From contig JAFRDO010000036.1 of assembly GCA_017403825.1 (NCBI GenBank), forward strand, positions 1-39,348: a DNA stretch of 39,348 nucleotides, in the 5' to 3' direction. Origin of the DNA: Kiritimatiellia bacterium. GTDB lineage: Bacteria; Verrucomicrobiota; Kiritimatiellia; RFP12; UBA1067. The notes below the pieces were generated by a model. The model was not told the DNA's origin. It was given only the letters and a program-made list of their open reading frames with translations, and searched no databases. Positions 31,818 through 39,231 of this stretch are shown piece after piece (positions within the stretch are counted from its first letter, which is position 1; each line of letters begins with the position of its first letter). A program made the translations under genes and the position numbers.

Positions 31818-32816
31818 ATGCCTATCCGTTTGAGCCGGTTCGAGATGCCTCACAACGTCCAGCTGGACGAGGCGACGAAGACCGCGACGTACACGCGTTT
31901 CACGGCAGAGCCTTTCGAGATCGGCTATGCGCGGACGATCGGCAACTCGCTCCGCCGCGTGCTGCTCTCCTCGATCGAGGGTGCGGCGATCTCTTCGGTC
32001 AAGATCCGCGGCGTGAGCCACGAGTTCTCGACGATCCGCGGCTGCGCCGAGGACGTTACCGACATAATACTGAACCTGAAGCGCGTCCTGCTCAAGACGT
32101 ACACGCGCGATTCGCAGACGATCACGCTCAAGGCGTCCGGGCCTTGCACGGTGACGGCCGGCGACTTCGCCAACGACAACAGCATCACGGTGCTGAACCC
32201 GAAGCAGGAGATCTGCACGCTCGACGTAGACGGCGAGCTGGAGATGGAGTGCGAGGTCCGCACGGGGCGCGGCTTCTGCCTGGCCGACGGCAACAAGAGG
32301 GCCGACCAGGAGATCGGGCGCATCGCGATCGATTCGATCTTCTCTCCGGTCACCCGCGTCAACTTCCTCGTCGAGAACACCCGCGTCGGTCAGCGCACCG
32401 ACTACGAGAAGCTGATCCTTGACGTGTGGACCGACGGCCGCATCGAGCCGGAGGAGGCGCTCAAGACCGCAGGCGCGGTGCTGCGCCGCCATCTCGACGT
32501 GTTCGTCGACTACGCCGGCGCCGAGACCCTGGAGTTCGAGGACAACGACAAGAAGGACGCCGACGAGCGCGAGCGTCTCCGCAAGCTCCTCAACATGTCC
32601 GTCAACGAGATCGAGCTCAGCGTCCGTGCGGCTAACTGCCTCAACAACGCCAACATCTCGACCGTCGGCGAGCTCGCCTCGAAGACCGAGGCCGACATGC
32701 TCAAGTACCGCAACTTCGGCAAGAAGTCGCTGACGGAGATCAAGGTCAAGCTCGTTCAGCTGGGCCTTTCGCTCGGCTATAAGTTCGACGCGGACCTGCT
32801 CGAATCGAAGAAATAA
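31818..32816 (+). CDS. rpoA: RNA polymerase alpha subunit
   Basis: This 332-residue subunit nucleates RNA polymerase assembly. The N-terminal dimerisation domain shows GYARTIGNSLRRVLLSSIEGAAI. The C-terminal DNA- and activator-binding domain (about 255-320) shows ELSVRAANCLNNANISTVGEL and YRNFGKKSLTEIK. AGGGAGG precedes the ATG at 31818. Confidence 0.97.
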   Translation: MPIRLSRFEMPHNVQLDEATKTATYTRFTAEPFEIGYARTIGNSLRRVLLSSIEGAAISSVKIRGVSHEFSTIRGCAEDVTDIILNLKRVLLKTYTRDSQTITLKASGPCTVTAGDFANDNSITVLNPKQEICTLDVDGELEMECEVRTGRGFCLADGNKRADQEIGRIAIDSIFSPVTRVNFLVENTRVGQRTDYEKLILDVWTDGRIEPEEALKTAGAVLRRHLDVFVDYAGAETLEFEDNDKKDADERERLRKLLNMSVNEIELSVRAANCLNNANISTVGELASKTEADMLKYRNFGKKSLTEIKVKLVQLGLSLGYKFDADLLESKK

Positions 32817-32827
32817 GGAACCAAAGC

Positions 32828-33253
32828 ATGCGTCACCAGAGAGTCATGAAGAAGTTCGGGCGGTCAACCGCCCATCGCAAGATGCTCATGAAGGGTCTCG
32901 TCACGAACCTGATCCTCGCGGAGTCGATAAAGACGACGCTGCCGAAGGCGAAGGAGGCGCGCAAGGACGCCGACCGCATCGTGACCGTCGCGAAGAAGGG
33001 CCTGGCCGAGGGGGGCTGCGTGCTTGCCGCCCGCCGTCTCGCCGCAAGCCGCCTTCTCGACCCGAAGGCCGTGCAGAAGCTTTTCGCAAAGATCGCCCCG
33101 GCCATGAAGGACCGCAAGGGCGGCTACACCCGCATCGTCAAGCTCGGCACCCGCAAGGGTGACGCGGCGGAGATGTGCGTCCTGCAGTGGGTCACTGCGG
33201 CTCCGGTCGCAGAGAAGCCCGCCGCCGAAGAGCCTGCGAAGGAGGTGAAATAA
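32828..33253 (+). CDS. rplQ: Ribosomal protein bL17
   Basis: This 141-residue large-subunit protein reads MRHQRVMKKFGRSTAHRKM at the N-terminus, with a C-terminal Ala/Glu/Lys tail longer than the core family. It ends in TAATG overlapping rpsU. Confidence 0.96.
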   Translation: MRHQRVMKKFGRSTAHRKMLMKGLVTNLILAESIKTTLPKAKEARKDADRIVTVAKKGLAEGGCVLAARRLAASRLLDPKAVQKLFAKIAPAMKDRKGGYTRIVKLGTRKGDAAEMCVLQWVTAAPVAEKPAAEEPAKEVK

Positions 33254-33456
33254 TGGCTATCGTGCTCAAGCTCAAGAAGGGCGAGTCCGTGGAGCGCGGC
33301 CTGAAACGCCTCAAGAAGGTTCTCGACAAGGAGGGTCTCATAAAGAAGCTTCGCGACAACCGCTACTTCGAAAAGCCCTGCGTGAAGGCGCGCAAGAAAT
33401 CTCAGCGCGCCCGCATCCGCAACCGTTCGCGCCGCGGACGGATGGAGCTCAACTAA
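33253..33456 (+). CDS. rpsU: Ribosomal protein bS21
   Basis: This 67-residue basic protein helps initiation near the anti-Shine-Dalgarno end of 16S rRNA. It shows KKGESVERGLKRLKKVLDKEG and RYFEKPCVKARKKS. GGAGG stands 9 nt before the ATG, which overlaps the rplQ stop by one base. Its place between rplQ and rpmH is unusual. Confidence 0.93.
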   Translation: MAIVLKLKKGESVERGLKRLKKVLDKEGLIKKLRDNRYFEKPCVKARKKSQRARIRNRSRRGRMELN

Positions 33457-33502
33457 CGGTCGGGCTCCTCAAGGAAACTACAGCTGAAAGGAACATTGAA
33501 CC

Positions 33503-33640
33503 ATGAAGATGACATGGCAGCCGTCGAAGATCAAGCGGAAGAGGAAGATCGGGTATCGTGCGCGCGCAGCCACCAAGGGCGGGCGTAAGATCCTCGCCGC
33601 TCGTCGGGCAAAGGGGCGCAAGCGCCTCACCCAGGTCTGA
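33503..33640 (+). CDS. rpmH: Ribosomal protein bL34
   Basis: This 45-residue basic protein reads [17 protein letters not shown] and ends [14 protein letters not shown], diverging from the usual MKRTFQPS start. AAAGGAA lies upstream of ATG 33503. It heads the classical rpmH-rnpA-yidD order. Confidence 0.93.
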   Translation: MKMTWQPSKIKRKRKIGYRARAATKGGRKILAARRAKGRKRLTQV

Positions 33641-33648
33641 GGAGGGGG

Positions 33649-33999
33649 ATGTCCACGCGGCTCCCCGGTTCGCGCTACAGGCGCGTCTTCGACCGGGGGC
33701 GTTCCGTCAGGGGGCGTCTTCTTGCCGCGTGGTATCTCAAGACGCCAGACGCCGACCGCAGGGCCGGCGTCGTCGTTTCCAAGAAGAGCTTCCACGACGC
33801 CGTGGACCGCAACCGCGCCAAGCGCCTCATGCGCGAGGCGTTTCGGTTGCTGGTGAAGGAAGGGCGGATTCCGGAGCACACGGAATGGGTGTTCGTCGGG
33901 CGTTCTGCACTCGGAGGCAAGAGGGTTCGGGATGTTGTCGAGGATGTTGCAGCTATTTGTGCGCGGATATCAGGTTGCGCTAAGCCCGATGTTCGGTGA
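33649..33999 (+). CDS. rnpA: Ribonuclease P protein component
   Basis: This 116-residue basic protein partners the RNase P RNA in tRNA 5' maturation. The RNR signature appears as DAVDRNRAKRLMREAFR (about 50-66), preceded by GVVVSKKSF. It starts 8 bp after rpmH (GAGGGGG before ATG) and overlaps yidD by 68 bp. Confidence 0.93.
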   Translation: MSTRLPGSRYRRVFDRGRSVRGRLLAAWYLKTPDADRRAGVVVSKKSFHDAVDRNRAKRLMREAFRLLVKEGRIPEHTEWVFVGRSALGGKRVRDVVEDVAAICARISGCAKPDVR

Positions 34000-34180
34000 C
34001 TGCTGCCGCTTTACGCCGAGTTGCTCGAACTACATGATTGAGGCGCTGCAGGTCCACGGGGCGCTGAAGGGCGCGTTGCTCGGGTTGTGGCGGATACTGC
34101 GTTGCCATCCGTTCGGCGCTCACGGTTACGACCCAGTGCCTGAGAAGGGCCGCTGGCGGACGGACCGCCAGCGGCAGTAG
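33932..34180 (+). CDS. yidD: Membrane protein insertion efficiency factor YidD
   Basis: This 82-residue peripheral membrane protein assists YidC-dependent insertion. Seen are FVRGYQVALSPMFGDCCRFTPSCSNYMIEAL and LRCHPFGAHGYDPVP. It overlaps rnpA by 68 bp. Its last eleven codons (KGRWRTDRQRQ) are written by a terminator stem, so the tail is probably shaped by the hairpin rather than by protein function. Confidence 0.93.
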   Translation: MLSRMLQLFVRGYQVALSPMFGDCCRFTPSCSNYMIEALQVHGALKGALLGLWRILRCHPFGAHGYDPVPEKGRWRTDRQRQ

Positions 34181-34189
34181 TGGCTTTTG
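34149..34189 (+). terminator. Intrinsic terminator inside the end of yidD
   Basis: A perfect 11-bp stem GCCGCTGGCGG / CCGCCAGCGGC (34149-34159, 34165-34175) with a 5-nt loop is followed after 10 nt by a short TTTT. It should end the ribosomal operon and may also stop the convergent amt transcript. Confidence 0.7.
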
Positions 34190-35485
34190 TTATGTGTTGC
34201 TGAAGAACTGGAAGGAGGCGTAGGCGTCCTGTCCGTGTTCCACCATGTCTAGTCCCTTCAGTTCCGTTTTTGCGGGGACGCGTAGTATGCCTAGCTTCTT
34301 GAGCGTGAAGAAGACGGCCGAGCCCATGCCGAAGGCCCAGAGCGCCGTCGAAAGGGCTCCAAGGGACTGTATGCCCAGCAGCTTCCAGCCGCCGCCGTAG
34401 AAGAGCCCGGCAATAGTGTTGCCGTAGCTTGACGCGACGGGTGCCGCGAAGAGTCCGACGGCAATGGTGCCCCAGACGCCGTTCACACAGTGTACGGACA
34501 CCGCGCCCACCGGGTCGTCGATGTGCAGCCTGTCGAGCGAGAACACCGACAGCACTACGAAGATGCCGGCGACAAGCCCAATGAGGATTGCCGCGTTTGC
34601 GGTCACGACGTCGCACGGTGCTGTGATTGCGACGAGCCCCGCGAGCGAGCCGTTCAGCGCCATCGTGAGGTCCGGCTTGCCCATGATGGCCCATGCGGTG
34701 ACGAGGGCGGAGATGGTGCCGGCGCAGGCGGAGAGGTTGGTCGTCATCGCGACGCGACCGATGGAGCCGATGCCTGCCGTGTACGAGCCGGGGTTGAAGC
34801 CGAACCACCCGATCCACAGCAGGAACACGCCGAGCGTCCCTAGGACGAGCGAATGCCCTGGAATCGGGTTGGCCTTGCCGTCATGGCGGTATTTGCCGAT
34901 GCGCGGGCCGAGCGCCATGGCGCCGGCGAGCGCGATCCAGCCTCCGACCGAGTGCACGACCGTGGAGCCGGCGAAGTCATGAAAGCCGATTCGTTCCAGC
35001 CAGCCGCGCGACGCTTCGCCCGCAAGGCCGCCCCACATCCAGTGTCCGCTTACGGGGTAGACGACCGCGCTGATCAGGACAGAGTAGATCAGGTAGCTCT
35101 TGAATTCTATGCGTTCGGCGACTGCGCCGGAGACGATGGTTGCGGCGGTGGCGCAGAACATCGTCTGGAAGAACAGGAATGTCCAGTCCCAGGCGCCTTC
35201 GCCGTTCGCCAGGGACGGCATGCCGAGCCCGCCCCAGCCGAGCCAGCCGTCCGCCTTCGTCGCGCCGAACATGAGCGCCGCGCCGAGGACGTAGAATGCA
35301 AGCGAGCCTGCGGCGAAGTCCATCAGGTTCTTCATCATGATGTTCGCCGCGTTCTTTGCACGCGTGAAGCCGGTTTCCACGAGGGCGAACCCAGCCTGCA
35401 TGGTGAACACGAGGATGCCGGCGATGAGCGTCCACACTACGTTCAGGTTGGTCTGCACCGCCGCAGAAGTGATTTCATTTTCCAT
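34190..35485 (-). CDS. amt: Ammonium transporter
   Basis: This 431-residue channel of the Amt/MEP/Rh family has about eleven membrane helices. The pore histidines sit in DFAGSTVVHSVGG and HCVNGVWGTIAVG, and the N-terminal QAGFALVETGFTRAKNAANI is typical. The start at 35485 has AAGGAA 9 nt upstream. It follows glnK by 12 bp; PII proteins of this pair normally block the channel in nitrogen-rich conditions. Confidence 0.94.
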   Translation of the reverse strand: MENEITSAAVQTNLNVVWTLIAGILVFTMQAGFALVETGFTRAKNAANIMMKNLMDFAAGSLAFYVLGAALMFGATKADGWLGWGGLGMPSLANGEGAWDWTFLFFQTMFCATAATIVSGAVAERIEFKSYLIYSVLISAVVYPVSGHWMWGGLAGEASRGWLERIGFHDFAGSTVVHSVGGWIALAGAMALGPRIGKYRHDGKANPIPGHSLVLGTLGVFLLWIGWFGFNPGSYTAGIGSIGRVAMTTNLSACAGTISALVTAWAIMGKPDLTMALNGSLAGLVAITAPCDVVTANAAILIGLVAGIFVVLSVFSLDRLHIDDPVGAVSVHCVNGVWGTIAVGLFAAPVASSYGNTIAGLFYGGGWKLLGIQSLGALSTALWAFGMGSAVFFTLKKLGILRVPAKTELKGLDMVEHGQDAYASFQFFSNT

Positions 35486-35497
35486 CTTGCAGTTCCT

Positions 35498-35839
35498 TCA
35501 CCCTATTGCCTCTGGACCTCTTTCGCCAGTCCGTATCCTCACGCACTCGTCCATGGGAAGCACGAATATCTTGCCGTCGCCGATGTCTCCGGTTCGTGCG
35601 CCCTCTATGATTGCGTCGATCGTCTTCTCGATGTAGTCGTCGTTTACGGCGATTGCGAGGCGCATCTTCTTGTGAAGCGTGACTTCTTCGGTTGCGCCGC
35701 GGTACATGTGGATGTAGCCGCCCTGCCGTCCGCAGCCAAGCGCGTTCGTGACGGATATCTTGTATATCTCCCGTACGAACAGCGCTTGTTTGACTGCGTT
35801 CAGCCGTTCGGGTTGAATGTATGCAATGATCAGTTTCAT
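35498..35839 (-). CDS. glnK: Nitrogen regulatory PII protein
   Basis: This 113-residue trimeric signalling protein integrates 2-oxoglutarate and ATP/ADP levels. The fold is clear ([14 protein letters not shown]39 in GRQGG, YRGA at 46-49, DGKIFVLP). Position 51, the tyrosine uridylylated in enterobacteria, is glutamate here (Y46-R-G-A-T-E51), so GlnD-type control should not operate through it. The ATG at 35839 lacks a ribosome binding site and lies about 4 nt after the transcription start predicted from the sigma-54 promoter. Confidence 0.92.
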   Translation of the reverse strand: MKLIIAYIQPERLNAVKQALFVREIYKISVTNALGCGRQGGYIHMYRGATEEVTLHKKMRLAIAVNDDYIEKTIDAIIEGARTGDIGDGKIFVLPMDECVRIRTGERGPEAIG

Positions 35840-35853
35840 GATGCAAGCGCATT

Positions 35854-35869
35854 AGCACATGTTGTGCCA
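35854..35869 (-). promoter_or_regulatory. Sigma-54 promoter of glnK-amt
   Basis: On the minus strand TGGCACAACATGTGCT matches the sigma-54 consensus TGGCACG-N4-TTGCW with correct spacing and mismatches at two positions only. It places the start of transcription around 35843, just before glnK. Confidence 0.72.
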
Positions 35870-36013
35870 AAGGGCCGTTCGTGGGCTGTTGCCACTCGAA
35901 AACGCTAGGGAAGCGCGTGTCATGCGAAGCGCGGCATTACAGTTTCTGCAAAGCGATCCAAGGACCAAGATACAAAAATTGTAATAACATGTGTAAATCA
36001 TTAGGGCGATCAT
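35870..36013. other. Noncoding spacer between glnK and palindromes
   Basis: About 145 bp upstream of the sigma-54 promoter, where NtrC-type activators would bind. I see no clear dyad matching a known NtrC site, no gene and no RNA. Confidence 0.4.
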
Positions 36014-36116
36014 TGGGGACAGTCCCCGCCTGTGTTGGGGACAGTCCCCACGTTAGTCCGCCTGTGTTGGGGACAATCCCCCACTGGTCGTTGCTGGTCG
36101 TTGGGGACAGGCCCCA
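36014..36116. repeat. Four GGGGACAGTCCCC palindromes
   Basis: Units at 36015-36027, 36037-36049, 36069-36081 (GGGGACAATCCCC) and 36103-36115 (GGGGACAGGCCCC), spaced 22, 32 and 34 bp and joined by repeated CCTGTGTT and ACGTTAGTC pieces. They resemble REP-type elements that often accompany REP-associated tyrosine transposases; no such transposase is in the window. Confidence 0.82.
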
Positions 36117-36173
36117 CGTTAGTCGCAAAACGCTGGCGAATTTTGAATTGCTATGCAAATGGCGGGGAAATTA

Positions 36174-36182
36174 TGGTAAAAT
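36174..36182 (+). promoter_or_regulatory. Extended -10 of yidC
   Basis: TGGTAAAAT, about 31 bp before the ATG at 36214. The leader has no purine-rich ribosome binding site. Confidence 0.5.
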
Positions 36183-36213
36183 ATCCGTCCGTTCATCTCT
36201 GAACACATAATCT

Positions 36214-37965
36214 ATGAACAATACTGAGAAAATAATTTGCCTCGTGCTGGGTGCGGTACTGGTCTGGTACCTGTTTGTTGAAACGCCGCGTCAGGCGAAG
36301 GCCCGCCAGGAGGCGGCGCAGGCGCAGGTCCAGGAAGCGGCTCCAGCCGGGAGCGCGGACGTTGCCGCCGATGCGGCGCAACCGAAGGCAACGGACGCGG
36401 TCGCGCCAGTGCTGGAGAAGCCGGCGGTTCCGTCCGTTCCCGAGAAAACGGTCGTCCTTGAGAACGACGAGTTGAAGCTCGAGCTTTCCACCTGGGGTGC
36501 GGTCGTAAAGAAGGCGACGCTCAAGAAGTACGCGCGTGGACTCGGGCCGATGAGCGAGGAGAACCCGCCCGTGGAGTTCGACTTCGCCGCTTCGCCGCTC
36601 GGTGCGCTCGGCGGCGTGAAGGGCCTTGCGCCGAACGCCGCGTATGACGTGAAGGAGCAGTCGTCCAATGCGGTCGTGTTCGTTAACGCGACCGTTACGC
36701 GCACCGTGACGCTGTCCGCAGGCTACCGTGTCGTCTACGCCGAGGAGTTCAAGGGCGGGGACGGCGTCTCCGGCAGTTCGATTTCGCTTGGCGTGATGAC
36801 GATGGGCGGGTCGAAGAACGACCTCCTTTCCGTAGATTCGCTCGACTTGGCCAACGCCAAGGGCAAGCCGGAGGTGATCCACCACTGCGAGGGCGACTCG
36901 CCGCTGAAGCCGTATCTCGTCGGCGGGCTTTCGGGCGGGTGCAGCGGATCCCAGAGCGCGGAAGGAATGCCGCCGTCCAAGAAGACCGAAGTGCGCGACG
37001 GAATGGGTTGGATTGCCGTGAAGAACCGGTTCTTCGTGACAGCGCTGTGCGCGTCGGACGCGGCGATATCCGGTTTCGACGCAGACATCGCGCGAGACAT
37101 GGCGACGGCGACGTATCGTCCGGCCTCGGTCGCGGTGTGCGCCACGTTCGGCAGCGCTGAGCCGAGACGCACCGTGACGTTCTACGTGGGGCCGAAGAAG
37201 CAGTCGCTGCTGTGGGACCTTGGCATGAGGGATGTGATGGAATTCGGCATGTGGCGCTGGCTCTGCTATCCGCTCGTGTGGGTGCTGAACCTCTTCAACG
37301 ACTGGATTCCGAACTACGGCGTAGCGATAATTTTGCTTACGATCCTCGTGCGCCTCCTCTTCTGGCCGCTCACGCACAAGTCGACGGTCGGCATGAAGAA
37401 AATGCAGGAGCTCCAGCCGAAGATGAAGGAGATACAGGCGAAGTACAAGGACAACCCCCAGCGGCTGCAGCAGGAGACGTGGGCGATGTACCGCGAGGCC
37501 AAGGTGAACCCGATGAGCTCCTGCCTGCCTATGCTCATACAGATTCCGGTGTTCATCGCGCTCTTCAACGTGCTCCGCTCGGCGGTGGAGCTTCGCTATG
37601 CGCCTTTCCTGTGGATCGCCGACCTGTCCGAGCCGGAGGGGCTGTTCTCGAGCTGGTTCCCGTTCGGCGGGCTCAATATCCTGCCGATCCTCATGGCGGC
37701 CACGACCGCGCTGCAGAGCGCGTTCACGCCGTCGACAGGGGACAAGAGCCAGCAGAAGATGATGATGGTGTTCATGCCGATCATGATGCTCGTGATGTTC
37801 TATTCGTTCCCGTCGGCGCTCTCGCTCTACTGGTTCCTTTCCAACGTCTTCTCCATCGTGCAGATGTGGATAATCCGCCGCCAGACCGCTGCTGCGCAGT
37901 GCGGTGCGATCGTGCCCGAAGTCATCGATCCGCCGGTCACGCGGCAGATGCGCCGGCACCAGTAG
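36214..37965 (+). CDS. yidC: Membrane protein insertase YidC
   Basis: YidC inserts and folds inner-membrane proteins with or without SecYEG. This 583-residue Gram-negative form has an N-terminal membrane anchor (about 6-22), an Ala-rich linker, a large periplasmic domain (about 80-330) and the conserved five-helix C-terminal core: NYGVAIILLTILVRLLFWPLTHKS, the cytoplasmic hairpin MQELQPKMKEIQAKYKDNPQ and SSCLPMLIQIPVFIALFNVL with the groove, ending SLYWFLSNVFSIVQ. It normally follows yidD directly; here amt-glnK on the other strand separates them. Confidence 0.95.
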   Translation: MNNTEKIICLVLGAVLVWYLFVETPRQAKARQEAAQAQVQEAAPAGSADVAADAAQPKATDAVAPVLEKPAVPSVPEKTVVLENDELKLELSTWGAVVKKATLKKYARGLGPMSEENPPVEFDFAASPLGALGGVKGLAPNAAYDVKEQSSNAVVFVNATVTRTVTLSAGYRVVYAEEFKGGDGVSGSSISLGVMTMGGSKNDLLSVDSLDLANAKGKPEVIHHCEGDSPLKPYLVGGLSGGCSGSQSAEGMPPSKKTEVRDGMGWIAVKNRFFVTALCASDAAISGFDADIARDMATATYRPASVAVCATFGSAEPRRTVTFYVGPKKQSLLWDLGMRDVMEFGMWRWLCYPLVWVLNLFNDWIPNYGVAIILLTILVRLLFWPLTHKSTVGMKKMQELQPKMKEIQAKYKDNPQRLQQETWAMYREAKVNPMSSCLPMLIQIPVFIALFNVLRSAVELRYAPFLWIADLSEPEGLFSSWFPFGGLNILPILMAATTALQSAFTPSTGDKSQQKMMMVFMPIMMLVMFYSFPSALSLYWFLSNVFSIVQMWIIRRQTAAAQCGAIVPEVIDPPVTRQMRRHQ

Positions 37966-37967
37966 TT

Positions 37968-37976
37968 TGGTATAAT
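37968..37976 (+). promoter_or_regulatory. Extended -10 of purC
   Basis: TGGTATAAT within GTTTGGTATAAT, starting 3 bp after the yidC stop codon; the leader to purC is about 18 nt. Confidence 0.68.
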
Positions 37977-38001
37977 CGAAACCTCCTCAACGGAACGAAT
38001 T

Positions 38002-38901
38002 ATGAAATACGACAACAACCACGCACTCCTGGAATGCGAGATTCCGGGGGTTACGCGACGGAGCGGCAAGGTCCGCGACGTCTTCGACCTTGGCGACAGG
38101 CTGCTCATGGTGGTGACCGACCGCATCAGCGCCTTCGACGTGATCATGCCCAACGGCGTGCCCGACAAGGGCAGGGTGCTCAACCAGCTTTCGCTCTTCT
38201 GGTTCGGGTTGTTGGGCGTGAGGAACCACCTCGTCACGGCCGACGTCGCGGAATACCCGGAAGTCCTGCGCCCGTACGCGGACGACCTCCGCGGCCGTTC
38301 GATGCTAGTCAGGAAGGTGAACATGATCGAGGTGGAGTGCATCGTGCGCGGCTACCTCACCGGTTCCGGGTGGAAGGAGTACCAGAAGTCCGGCACGGTG
38401 AACGGCGAGAAGCTGCGTCCCGGCTACCAGAACGCCTCGAAGCTCGACGAGGTTCTCTTCACGCCGACGACCAAGGCGGCGATAGGCGACCACGACGAGG
38501 CGATCAGCTACGCCCGGACTGCGGAGCTGGTGGGCGAGGAGACCGCGCGGGAGCTGCGCGACGCGACGATTGGCCTGTACTCGAAGGCGGCGGACTACGC
38601 CGCGCAGCACGGCATCATAATCGCCGACACGAAGTTCGAGTTCGGCCGCGATGCCGACGGCGCGCTCGTCCTTGCCGACGAGGTGCTTACGCCCGACTCG
38701 TCGCGCTTCTGGCCGCAGGCGAGCTACCGCGTCGGCGCCAACCCGCCGTCGCTCGACAAGCAGTACGTCCGTGACTGGCTCGACTCGGTGAACTTCAACC
38801 ACCAGCCGCCCGGCCCAGTGCTGCCCGACGACGTTGTGGCGAAGACGCGCGAGATATACCTCAGGGCATACAGGGATCTCGCTGGAAAAGACTTGGCTTA
38901 G
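38002..38901 (+). CDS. purC: SAICAR synthetase
   Basis: PurC joins CAIR and aspartate with ATP to make SAICAR in purine synthesis. At 299 residues this is the longer form resembling yeast Ade1 rather than the roughly 240-residue E. coli type. Seen are GKVRDVFDLGDRLLMVVTDRISAFD, CIVRGYLTGSGWKEY, IADTKFEFG and DEVLTPDSSRFWP. It has its own promoter. Confidence 0.95.
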   Translation: MKYDNNHALLECEIPGVTRRSGKVRDVFDLGDRLLMVVTDRISAFDVIMPNGVPDKGRVLNQLSLFWFGLLGVRNHLVTADVAEYPEVLRPYADDLRGRSMLVRKVNMIEVECIVRGYLTGSGWKEYQKSGTVNGEKLRPGYQNASKLDEVLFTPTTKAAIGDHDEAISYARTAELVGEETARELRDATIGLYSKAADYAAQHGIIIADTKFEFGRDADGALVLADEVLTPDSSRFWPQASYRVGANPPSLDKQYVRDWLDSVNFNHQPPGPVLPDDVVAKTREIYLRAYRDLAGKDLA

Positions 38902-38913
38902 GAGGAACTCAAC

Positions 38914-39231
38914 ATGGGAATGATGGATCAGATCAAGGAGGCGATGCGCATGCGCAGCGAGGCGAAGCGCATCGAGGCGGAGATCAAGAAGATCTCTGTC
39001 GAGTATTCCAACGGCGGCATCACCGTCGTCGCGAAGGGCGACATGACGATCGAGCGCATAACTATCGCCCCCGAGGCGTACGACGAGGTGAAGCGCGACA
39101 AGCCCGCCCGCTTCGAGACGATGCTATTCAACGTCGTCAACGGTGCCCTCAAGCGCGCCAGGGAGACGACCCAGCAGGAGATGGCGAAGTTGATGCAGTC
39201 TGGCGGTGGCGGCGGACTCTTCGGCAAGTGA
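38914..39231 (+). CDS. YbaB/EbfC nucleoid-associated protein
   Basis: This 105-residue DNA-binding dimer has an N-terminal helix (MMDQIKEAMRMRSEAKRIEAEIKK), the conserved GGITVVAKGDMTIERITI strands and a C-terminal helix ending in a Gly-rich tail. AGGAGG precedes ATG 38914. Its position directly before recR is the classical ybaB-recR pairing. Confidence 0.93.
   Translation: MGMMDQIKEAMRMRSEAKRIEAEIKKISVEYSNGGITVVAKGDMTIERITIAPEAYDEVKRDKPARFETMLFNVVNGALKRARETTQQEMAKLMQSGGGGGLFGK

Noticed and set aside
36014..36116. CRISPR-like array
   Set aside because: Repeats are 13-bp palindromes with uneven, partly repeated spacers and no cas genes nearby.
35881..36210. Possible 109-codon gene upstream of yidC
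   Set aside because: Its second half is just translation of the GGGGACAGTCCCC repeats and it runs into the yidC promoter.
36193..37959. 588-codon open frame antisense to yidC
   Set aside because: His/Arg-rich shadow of yidC, no recognisable domain.
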